36,239 bases of DNA from Chara braunii (taxonomy: Eukaryota > Streptophyta > Charophyceae > Charales > Characeae), in the NCBI GenBank assembly GCA_003427395.1, contig BFEA01000014.1, positions 1,298,587 to 1,334,825 of the forward strand, read 5' to 3'. Under the pieces are notes generated by a model, which ran no database searches, had not been told where the DNA came from, and was given only the letters and a program-made list of their open reading frames with translations. Position 1 is the stretch's first letter. The number at the start of each line of letters is the position of its first letter. This document shows, in pieces, positions 29,696-36,239 of this stretch. A program made the translations under genes and the position numbers.

Positions 29696-31105
29696 TCACT
29701 CGGGGATCTCGACCAGAGCCTGTGGGTGAGGGGGGAAGGGATCAGGAAAGTCCGTCGGAGGACTTAGCGGGAAGGTAGGTTCTATCGTCGTCCAGTCATT
29801 GAAAAGTGGCCGGTAGTCCCTAACTACAGTCCTCTCCTGTTGTTGGGCCTCTTGTTTCCTACCATTCCATTCCACTGTAGCTATCCATCCTCCTTCCGTC
29901 CCTCCCAACCAGTTGGTGCTGAAGGCAATGATAGCTCGTTCTATGTCTCTTGACATTTGTAGCAGGTCCAACTTGGACTTCACTTCCTGCCATCTACTCA
30001 TTATTTCCAGTTGGATTTGTTGTCTAATTTGGTCGGTTGTTTCCTCTCCCTCCACCCCCACCCCCTCGAGTGCCATCAGGCATCGCTGCCACCAGAGTCC
30101 CCACAGTACTGCTCTGCGTCCCAGACTATACATGTTTTCCACGAAGGGCGATTCTCTTTGTGCCTGTGGCCAGTGGCCCAATAGAATGGCTCTCCAGGAC
30201 CATGGCCAGGGTAGGTCTGATATCATCTTTCTCCATATCCGATCCCACCAGCGCCACGTGAGCTGTGCCACAGGACACTGCATAAAAATATATTCTATGG
30301 TTTCAGCCCTTTTCCGGACGGGGAAGGCACTCAGGCATCGTGAACACCAGGGGACCGCTTGGCCTTTCTGCTCTAGAGTTGTGTGATCTATCAGCCAATC
30401 CATAGTGGGTAAACATCGATGTGCAATCTGCCACTGCAGGGAGGAGATCTTAGCTGGTTTAGTTCTGCCCCCCTGAAACCACCGGGTCGGTGTAAGCAGA
30501 CTCCTGTCTACTTTGAGGTGTTTAGCCCATCGGTCCATTATTACATCTCTTAGGGGGCGTTTGGGCCTCAGTAGCCTATACGTGGACTTGACCGAGAGCT
30601 TGTGCAGATAGGTGTAGCGGGGGACGTGTGCCCACCTCCACTCCATTGGGTCCAGGGCCAAGTGTTGGATGCCAATGTCCGTTTGAAAGGCGACCGCCTC
30701 CTTTCCTTCTCCCAGCACCCTGACCCGAAAAATATCTATTTTGTCCCTCCTTTCGAAGGGGTCGCAGCTCCCCTGCAGTGACCCTGTCTTGTGGACTGTG
30801 TACCATTCAATTAGTACGTCTTGGGGCCTAACCTTATGGATCATTCCTATGCATCCCCCTTCTCCTCTGATGGCCACCCAGTCGTCCTCTCGGAAAATCG
30901 GGCCATTTTTGAGGATTCTATACCATTCTATGGGAATCGTCTCCAGTAGATTCTCCAGATTCTCTTCAGTGAAATGACAGTACTTAAGCCTGTTGTGCAT
31001 CTCTTCCCCTGTCCTCCATCTTCTCAGGTTGGGGTCCCATAGGTCCCCGATCCGGGTTACCCCATTCTTTACACATCCCTTCCAGGGGGATGCCGTGCTG
31101 CACCT
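29696..31105 (-). CDS. Element E ORF2 C-terminal region: D-W-V module and zf-RVT zinc finger (5' truncated)
   Basis: About 469 codons of element sequence without a stop. Counting from the first in-frame ATG (which lies in the target duplication, so residues 1-4 are not from the element): GDLWDP at 25-30, GPIFREDDWVAI at 72-83, MEWRWAHVPRYTY with SVKSTYRLL at 158-183, and a zf-RVT region with LQWQIAHRCLPTMDWLIDH at 227-245 followed by C258, C261, Y276 and C281. In the family the third ligand is His (element B has TEHIF), so Tyr276 is a changed zinc ligand. The C-terminus FPDPFPPHPQALVEIPE matches B. zf-RVT domains follow the RT in plant-type LINEs and are thought to help bind nucleic acid. There is no RT here, so it cannot move itself. 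Confidence 0.85.
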   Translation of the reverse strand, partial: RCSTASPWKGCVKNGVTRIGDLWDPNLRRWRTGEEMHNRLKYCHFTEENLENLLETIPIEWYRILKNGPIFREDDWVAIRGEGGCIGMIHKVRPQDVLIEWYTVHKTGSLQGSCDPFERRDKIDIFRVRVLGEGKEAVAFQTDIGIQHLALDPMEWRWAHVPRYTYLHKLSVKSTYRLLRPKRPLRDVIMDRWAKHLKVDRSLLTPTRWFQGGRTKPAKISSLQWQIAHRCLPTMDWLIDHTTLEQKGQAVPWCSRCLSAFPVRKRAETIEYIFMQCPVAQLTWRWWDRIWRKMISDLPWPWSWRAILLGHWPQAQRESPFVENMYSLGRRAVLWGLWWQRCLMALEGVGVEGEETTDQIRQQIQLEIMSRWQEVKSKLDLLQMSRDIERAIIAFSTNWLGGTEGGWIATVEWNGRKQEAQQQERTVVRDYRPLFNDWTTIEPTFPLSPPTDFPDPFPPHPQALVEIPE

Positions 31106-31121
31106 AGGCTCATGCAATCTT
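31106..31121 (+). repeat. Right target-site duplication of element E
   Basis: Exact repeat of 28,978-28,993. It supplies the first ATG (minus strand) read into the element's ORF2. Confidence 0.9.
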
Positions 31122-31540
31122 CTACAGGCCCAATTCAGAGAGTCTACCCAGCAGGATTACCTTCCAGCCCCCCTAATACTATTCGTGGCATTCAAGAAGC
31201 ACTTGTTGTATATCGTCCATCGGACTTGTAGTTTGACATGTGCCATCCCTTGTGAGTTTATTCCTTAGGAGCCTAAGAGGGGGTGATTTAGCTAAAGTGC
31301 ACAGGGGCCCCACTCTCTGGGCTTATGGCTGGTGGTGGTGTCAGCGCTGACCTAGGTAGACCTCTTTTTCCAACCATAGGTAGCCCTCTGCGCATGATGT
31401 CTTTGTACCCTCTGACTGTACCTTTGGTGTTCAGCTATCTTTCCCCACACGAACTTGCAATTAGCCCTTTTACCGAGGCCACCAGAGCTGTATGGTTGTG
31501 CATGCCAGGCAGCCAGGCAACTGGGCAGCCCGCCCGACTG
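31122..31540. other. Gene-free right flank of element E
   Basis: Mixed-composition DNA with only short frames on either strand and no motif. It is the continuation of the pre-insertion sequence that ends at 28,993. Confidence 0.5.
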
Positions 31541-31600
31541 TGTGTGTGTGGGTGGGTGGGTGGATGGGTGGATGGGTGGATGGGGTGGGGTTTGGGGGGA
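31541..31600. repeat. (GTGGGTGGAT)-type minisatellite
   Basis: A TG run passes into GGTGGGTGGGTGGATGGGT and GGATGGGT repeats. The strand is guanine-rich with many G3 runs, so quadruplex formation is possible. Long frames here are repeat by-products. Confidence 0.9.
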
Positions 31601-31765
31601 GGTGTGTGTAACACATCAATCCTACGTAACCACCGGAAATTAACCTCACCTTGCTGCACGCTTCACATCGTAGATGCAACAATCCAACCAGGATAGCGGA
31701 GGGGTAAGCTCCTGTCTTTAAGCACTGTTCCAAGAAGGGATTATGGAAATCACGCCGTAAGGGGG

Positions 31766-31770
<5 letters not shown>

Positions 31771-31812
<42 letters not shown>
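31771..31812. repeat. (GA)n microsatellite
   Basis: About twenty GA units with one AA interruption. The following stretch to 32,150 shows no gene. Confidence 0.95.
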
Positions 31813-32152
31813 GATAGAGAAGGGGGAGCATGGATAGCACTAGCGATCTTTATCCTGGCTTGTACAGCAAAGGAAAGGGGGATGAACGCCCTGAAGCGCT
31901 TTTTGCCATGTAGCGCGGCTAATCAGAGGGTCTGCCTCTGGCTCCCAAGGAGAAAGAGGAGGGACAGAGAGAGGTAATGAAATTGGAAGACATAGAGCTA
32001 GACAGCAGTCTACCGTATCGGGCAGGAGGAGGTCATGGAAACCGTACCTGATTGCGAAGATTCTACGAGGACACGACTTCGATCAAAGCCATCATCGACA
32101 CCTCAATGATCTTATGGAGATATGGAACGCAAATCAACTTCCATCATTGCTC

Positions 32153-32299
32153 TGCTGCCATTGGATGCTTCAGGTCCGTGGACATGAGCTGTCCAGGTCC
32201 AGGTCCGGGTCCAGGTCCGGCGTAGCTGCCACTGGATGCGTCAGGTCCGTGGACATGAGCTGTCCAGGTCCGGGTCCGGGTCCGGGTCCGGGTCCGGCA
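32153..32299. repeat. Nested minisatellite: about 72-bp unit containing (GGTCCG)n
   Basis: Two units begin GCTGCCA(T/C)TGGATG and share TCAGGTCCGTGGACATGAGC. Each ends in a 6-bp repeat GGTCCG or GGTCCA, four copies in the first and about five in the second. The hexamer expanded separately within the duplicated larger unit. Confidence 0.9.
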
Positions 32300-32534
32300 T
32301 AGCCATGAATTGTGATGGGGTGTGAACCGACAATCTAGTCTGTATTTCCATCCGGTGTGGGTGAGTGATAGTCTGCTTTGATTTTCGTCACAGTGGTTGG
32401 TGGTCCCCACCACCTCAGGGTATCAGTTGTCGGGCAGTCGTTGATGCTTAACCACAACCGGTGTTAAGGTGGATTATCACTTACAGTGTAATCAGTTAGG
32501 GGATTCTGCATACTGTTTTTTAGGGTTCAGCCTC

Positions 32535-32571
32535 CTGATGAGTCGGTGAAACTCTGACAAAACAGTTTGTC
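32535..32571 (+). ncRNA. Hammerhead-ribozyme-like motif, left arm (core mutated)
   Basis: CTGATGA (32,535-32,541) is followed by a helix GTCGG / CTGAC around TGAAACT, then AAAAC where a hammerhead needs GAAAC, a small ACA/TGT stem and GTC (32,569-32,571). G12 of the core is A, so this copy should not cleave. Flanking GGGTT (32,523-32,527) can pair with AGCCC (32,574-32,578), but a 7-nt/2-nt internal loop separates that helix from the core, unlike a textbook stem I. Confidence 0.5.
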
Positions 32572-32744
32572 ACAGCCCCTTATTTGTTGTCTTCTTCTCC
32601 CTCTCTGCCTAAGGTTTACCGGGCAGCTCTGTTTGACGATATATCGTCAATATATATATATATATATATATATATCGTCACAAACAGAACTGCCCGGTAA
32701 ACTGTAGGCAGAGAGAGAGAAGAGGACAACAAACAAGGGGCTGT

Positions 32745-32781
32745 GACAAACTGTTTCGTCGGAGTTTCACCGACTCATCAG
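32745..32781 (-). ncRNA. Hammerhead-ribozyme-like motif, right arm (core intact)
   Basis: On the minus strand the order is CTGATGA, GTCGG, loop TGAAACT, CCGAC, GAAAC, a short ACA/TGT stem with loop GTT, and GTC. All conserved core bases of the hammerhead are present, stem II is five perfect pairs, and the span is 37 nt as in the other two copies. Short-stem-III hammerheads are known in repeats and Penelope-like elements of many eukaryotes. Helix I next to the core is not canonical here, so activity is uncertain. Confidence 0.6.
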
Positions 32782-33008
32782 GAGGCTATATATATATATA
32801 TATATATATCGTCACAAACAGAACTGCCCGGTAAACCGTAGGCAGAGAGAGAGAGAAGAGGACAACAAANACTCATCAGGAGGCTGAACCCTCAACAGTC
32901 TGCAGAATCCCCTCACTGATTACACTGTAAATGATAATCTACCTTAACCAAAATCAAAGCAGACTATATATCGTCAAACAGAGCTGCCCGGTAAACCGTA
33001 GGCAGACA

Positions 33009-33029
33009 GGTGTGTGTGTGTGTGTGTGT
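33009..33029. repeat. (GT)n microsatellite
   Basis: About ten GT units, adjoining the end of the fold-back region. Confidence 0.95.
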
Positions 33030-33050
33030 TTCGTGTTTTTTTTTAGCGCC

Positions 33051-33115
33051 AATGAATACAAGTGAACTTTCGCATCAGATACAGTGATAATGAGGAGTGT
33101 GTTCTGCTGCCCACA
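33051..33115 (+). repeat. Copy 1 of a degenerate interspersed repeat (GATACAGTGATAATGAG type)
   Basis: AATGAATACAAGTGAACTTT leads into a GATACAGTGATAATGAG word. Related copies lie at about 33,763-33,812 (+), 33,969-34,016 (-) and 34,071-34,130 (+), each with a TACAAGTGACTT-like and an AGGT..GTACAGT..TGATGAG-like part. The remainder of 33,116-33,465 shows no gene. Confidence 0.55.
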
Positions 33116-33470
33116 ATTGACAATTATGGCCTGTTACATTCACACTCCATCTCTGAGGGCATACTCACATTGGGACATTTTCCAGTAAGCTCTGGACGTG
33201 ATTGCAGTCACATTCATGCAGATTGTGCCATATTTGCTGTCAGAATCAGTAAGACAGTTTTAGGAAGGTGATAGTGTGAGTATGGCATGAATGCATACTG
33301 GCTATTTTTCAAGTCTGGTTCTGAGAGTAGATTTTTTTCTCTGTGTCGTGAAACACGCAGCCTCTTAGAGATAGAATAAACAGAACAATCAATATTCTCT
33401 CTAATAAATACCAATAAATATTATCTATAATCTACAATATGTATTCATATTAAGCAATATCAAGATAGCT

Positions 33471-33478
33471 CACACACC

Positions 33479-33550
<72 letters not shown>
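33471..33550. repeat. (CA)n-(GA)n compound microsatellite
   Basis: About ten CA units run into about twenty-eight GA units. Confidence 0.95.
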
Positions 33551-33553
<3 letters not shown>

Positions 33554-33762
33554 GTACTTTGTGCTTACACCACCAGTACTTCCTAAAGTCGCGTAGTGTT
33601 AACGCTACACAATTTGAGGAAACGTACGGGCCACTACAGGAGCGCCCAAATTCATCCAACTAGAAACGTTTCTATTCTATTTTTTTCCGCGGCCGATAGC
33701 TGGGCCAAGTAGTGGTGGTTTAAGAGTTCGTAGAGTGGCCATTAGCACTCTCTCTGTCGTGT

Positions 33763-34130
33763 GAATGTATACGAGAGGTTTTTCAGGTATGATACGGTCA
33801 TGATGAGGATGATTTATCTAACACTAAGCACCTGCTGTGTTTGAAAATTGCCAATTGGAGATATATAGAGAATAGGCCCTTGTGGAGATGACACACATAA
33901 ATTGCAAAATCGTACAAAAAAAAAAAAAAAAAAAGTTAACAATAAAAAACACTTTAAATTTTAAAACAGGGCATGCAACCTCATCAGGACTGTGCCAGAC
34001 CTGAAAGTTAGCTCATATACGTTAAGATATATTCTGCGAGGTTGGTCACGGCAATGACCTCTCCTAGAAATGAATACAAGTGACTTCCCAGGTCGGGTAC
34101 AGCCGTGATAAGAATGCATTGCTCCCACAT
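33763..34130. repeat. Copies 2-4 of the degenerate interspersed repeat
   Basis: The plus-strand copy at 33,763-33,812 contains TTTTCAGGTATGATACGGTC and ATGATGAGGATG. The minus-strand copy at 33,969-34,016 contains TTTCAGGTCTGGCACAGTCC followed by TGATGAGG. The plus-strand copy at 34,071-34,130 starts GAATACAAGTGACTT. The minus and plus copies form a loose inverted pair around 34,045. An A19 run (about 33,915-33,933) lies between them. Confidence 0.5.
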
Positions 34131-34340
34131 ACACACACCCAAAAAAGCACGCAAAAAGAAATAAAATTAGAAAACTAATTAAAAGAATGCCTTGGTCACA
34201 CCAGGTGCAGTGGCACGCAACCTGGCGCACTGCACCTACACACACTCTGTGCCCACTTGTCACGGATTTTTTTTCGCCTCTTGCGCTCTTCGGCAACCCA
34301 ATTCCAACCAATCGTCAGGCAGTCATAATTATAAGTTTTG

Positions 34341-34563
34341 GAAAAATTGCAGTCAATTCAGACTTCGTTCCCTATCCTATCCTATCCTACTCTACCGTCT
34401 GAAAAATTGCAGTCAATTCGGACTTCGTTCCCTATCCTATCCTGCTCTACTGTCTGAAAAATTGCAGTCAATTCGGACTTCGTTCCCTATCCTATCCTAC
34501 TCTACCGTCTGAAAATTTGCAGTCAATTCAGACTTCGGTCCCTATCCTATTACTCTACCATCT
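34341..34563. repeat. Four-copy 53-60-bp minisatellite
   Basis: Units start at 34,341, 34,401, 34,456 and 34,511 with GAAAAATTGCAGTCAATTC, each ending in a (CCTAT)n run of variable length and CTCTACCGTCT. Units 2 and 3 are 55 bp and nearly identical; unit length differs through the CCTAT count. Confidence 0.95.
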
Positions 34564-34757
34564 TCATTCGAAAACAACACCCGGCCATTATAGCTTTAAC
34601 CAATCGACTCCAATGTTCAGTCCGGCTACGGCAAAAACGACCAGGCGTTCTATTCGGGTGAAGACGGTAGTCACGGTCAGCTTACAGTGAGACTTTTCTA
34701 TTTTAGAATTCATCTGAGCCCCATCATAGGAGCCTTCGATTGTGGCTCTTTTTCCCG

Positions 34758-34788
<31 letters not shown>
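34758..34788 (+). repeat. A31 tract
   Basis: Uninterrupted A run following TTTTTCCCG. It may mark the 3' end of a retrocopy, but the preceding sequence is not recognised. 34,564-34,757 shows no gene. Confidence 0.9.
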
Positions 34789-34790
<2 letters not shown>

Positions 34791-34879
34791 CTCTCGCTCT
34801 CAACAATGAACGAGTGGATGAATTCATTTTGTCGTACGATCACGAATGCCAAATTAACTTTGACATCAGCAGACAAGTG

Positions 34880-35455
34880 CCGGGCCAAGAGTTTCGCGGG
34901 GCCACCAAGCCCCCTTGAAACTGTGCCTGTGGGACCAGAGTTTGAAGGGCCCACAGATCAAGAGTTCCACGGGGGCCCCACGCTGTGAGCTAAGAACTTC
35001 GAAGAAAGGCCCATGGGGCAAGAGTTTCAAAGGACCCCACAGGCCAAGAAGTTTAAAAGCCCATGGGCCGAGATTTTCAAGGGCCCGCTGCACCTAGGCA
35101 AACTTGGCACAGGGTACGTGAAGAAGCTGTGACCCTGTGACCACAGTTTGGAGGGCAGGCCGCCTACGGATCAGGAGTTCCAGCGGCCCATCTGCAAAGG
35201 GTTTTAAGGGCTCATGGGCCAAGAGTTTCAAGGGCCCATGGGCCAGAAGTTTCGAGGGCCCATGGGCCCAGAGTTTCAAGGCGCCACTGAAACTCTGGTC
35301 ACGGTTTCAAGGGCACATGGGCCTTGAAACTGTTCCTGCGACCAGAGTTTGGAGGGGCCATGGACCGAGAATTTCACGGGCCCATGGGACCCAGAGCTTC
35401 AAGGGCCCACTGAACGCAGGCAGACTTGGAAAATGGGCCCTTGAAACTCCGACCA
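34880..35455. repeat. Degenerate 25-27-bp minisatellite with GGGCCCATGGGCC palindromes
   Basis: More than fifteen imperfect units of the type GGGCCCATGGGCC plus AAGAGTTTCAA. The best-conserved run is 35,207-35,282. Units at about 35,280-35,345 occur in inverted orientation (TTGAAACT with GGTCAC). Frames of 60-178 codons on both strands across it are repeat-derived and not taken as genes. Confidence 0.9.
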
Positions 35456-35504
35456 GTTGGCTGGCCCACAAAAGAAATCACAAGCTTTTGCACATCTATA
35501 CTAA

Positions 35505-35550
35505 GCTGCCAGTGCTAGCGGTGCCTGCTCTTACCGGCACCCTTAGCATC
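35505..35550 (+). ncRNA. Solo copy of the LINE 3'-terminal hairpin
   Basis: GTGCTAGCGGTGCC (35,512-35,525) pairs with GGCACC and TTAGCAT (35,536-35,549) with one mismatch and two G-T pairs. Sequence and loop TGCTCTTACC match element B's terminal hairpin. The rest of the LINE is missing on both sides; it is followed by (GTT)5 rather than poly(A). Confidence 0.75.
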
Positions 35551-35739
35551 CACTCGGGTTGTTGTTGTTGTTATAGAAGCCACAGGAGGGGTGGGGGGGA
35601 TGAAGGGCCACAGGATTTTCATTTTGATTATAAACGCGGCCTCCGGACTGTAATCCCAGCCAGATATCTGTGACGCCGACCCAGTATCCATGGACATCTT
35701 CTCAATCAGCTTTTTGTCGAGGGAAGATAGCAATAAAAA

Positions 35740-35970
35740 TGAATGTAATTGTCGTCATAGTAGAGGACCGCCGAGAGAACTGTACTGTCAGCAGAACTGC
35801 CGAGAGGCTGTAACAGAGTTTAAACTTGAAAAAAAAAAAGAAAAAAAAAAAAAGACGGTCGAGGGGCTATGACAGGCAGTTCCATCAGAGTTTCACAGAC
35901 TCGTCAGCAGGCTGAGCCCTTTACAGTCTGCAGAGTCCCTTAACCGATGATAGTGTACGTGATATTAACT
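35740..35970 (-). repeat. Third copy of the fold-back unit, with hammerhead-like motif at 35,871-35,907
   Basis: Read on the minus strand it follows the left arm of the 32,370 repeat: GGGACTCTGCAGACTGTAAA, then GGGCTCAGCCTG, CTGACGA, GTCTG, loop TGAAACT, CTGAT, GGAAC, GTC, ATAGCCCC. The motif again spans 37 nt. GGGCT and AGCCC pair fully, where the other copies have GGGTT, a paired change. The GAAAC box is damaged. A-runs (35,829-35,852) interrupt the repeat. Confidence 0.65.
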
Positions 35971-36239
35971 GCTGAGTCCGTATTAACCCTACCTCCCCGA
36001 CCACAGTCACTGCCACTATCTTTCAAGCTATATGCGACCAAGTGCGGCGGGCTAGCTATATGCCGACGACTAAGAAATACCACAGGAGCAAATGGGCCCT
36101 CAAAGGGTACGAGTCTCGGGTGGATCCTTTTTTCGCACCTGTCGATTTAGTGCCACAGACAACCATTGTAGAGTGTATAATGGGACGCTCTTCATATCAC
36201 CTCCGCTAAGTGGAGCCCTCATGACTCAAAGTCCGAAAG
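35971..36239. other. Gene-free right end
   Basis: No feature or convincing reading frame is seen in the last 270 bases. Confidence 0.5.

Larger units (their letters stand above)
28994..31105 (-). mobile_element. Element E: 5'-truncated LINE insertion with intact ORF2 C-terminus
   Basis: It is bounded by an exact 14-16-bp target duplication and starts (plus-strand left end) with poly(T) to 29,016, the complement of its poly(A). From 3' to 5' it has the terminal hairpin (29,033-29,070), a 3' UTR with two copies of the CAATCAATGCTGG module, and 470 uninterrupted codons of ORF2. The truncation falls just before the D-W-V module. The open frame and clean target duplication make it the youngest copy in the window. 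Confidence 0.92.
32370..32965. repeat. Large inverted repeat with an AT-dinucleotide centre
   Basis: The left arm (32,370-32,385 plus 32,463-32,660) is the reverse complement of right-arm segments at 32,675-32,787 and 32,871-32,965; the outermost 16 bp are exact. The arms meet at a (TA)n run (32,649-32,675). The right arm contains a second (TA)n and a repeat of its inner 60 bp, ending at an ambiguous base (32,870). The left arm has about 75 bp of extra DNA (32,386-32,460). No coding frame is present. It is a fold-back element or a head-to-head pair of a short repeat; a further single copy lies at 35,740-35,970. Confidence 0.85.

Noticed and set aside
31435-31733. His/Pro/Thr-rich minus-strand proteins
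   Set aside because: By-products of the GGTGGGTGGAT minisatellite.
34341-34563. CRISPR array
   Set aside because: Four units are contiguous with no unique spacers; differences are in a CCTAT microsatellite.
35137-35673. 178-codon frame as a gene
   Set aside because: It is made of minisatellite units and the solo LINE hairpin; the repeat explains the lack of stops.

Overview
This window is repeat-dense eukaryotic DNA. I see no intact host gene, operon, tRNA, rRNA or CRISPR array. It is a graveyard of retroelements in several layers, flanked by simple repeats, minisatellites and fold-back structures. Evidence for a large eukaryotic nuclear genome is the long poly(A)/poly(T) tracts, the di- and trinucleotide microsatellites, non-LTR (LINE-type) elements with endonuclease, reverse transcriptase and a zf-RVT-type C-terminal zinc finger, and a Penelope-like reverse transcriptase. 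The zf-RVT arrangement is best known from plant-lineage LINEs, so a plant or charophyte-like genome is my weak guess. The species cannot be fixed from the sequence alone.

Layout. 1-3,470: AT-rich DNA with a perfect 28-bp palindrome, a fold-back, homopolymers and a degenerate coiled-coil frame (1,549-2,439). 3,479-5,100: degenerate frames and an Asn/Asp-rich 15-bp repeat. 5,540-7,025: a broken Penelope-like RT on the + strand. From 7,028: element A (+ strand), a degenerate two-ORF LINE whose ORF1 is split by about 3-4 kb of other DNA and whose ORF2 is split at 15,275 by a second LINE of the same superfamily, element B (15,291-24,369). B ends in poly(A) and is flanked by an exact 15-bp target-site duplication (15,276-15,290 and 24,370-24,384). 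A resumes with its RT at 24,385 and stops at about 26,430 against element D (- strand), which keeps only the end of ORF1 and the endonuclease. Next comes the 3' tail of element F (-, 27,826-27,965), then element E (-, 28,994-31,105), a 5'-truncated insert with an exact target-site duplication and an uninterrupted ORF2 C-terminus. 31,122-36,239: microsatellites, minisatellites, a large inverted repeat carrying a hammerhead-like motif (a third copy lies at 35,871-35,907), and a solo copy of the LINE 3' hairpin at 35,505-35,550.

Comparing A, B, D, E and F inside this one window defines a LINE family. ORF1 has an N-terminal block, an unusual zinc knuckle (CX2CX4HX6C in both A and B), a proline/glutamine-rich linker and a C-terminal block. 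ORF2 has an AP-type endonuclease, an RT, an extra conserved module with a D-W-V signature, and a zf-RVT finger. The 3' UTR has repeated modules and ends with a hairpin whose two arms change together between copies. These parts fit the usual LINE cycle (RNA packaging, target nicking, target-primed reverse transcription from the 3' hairpin), but every copy here looks dead or truncated.
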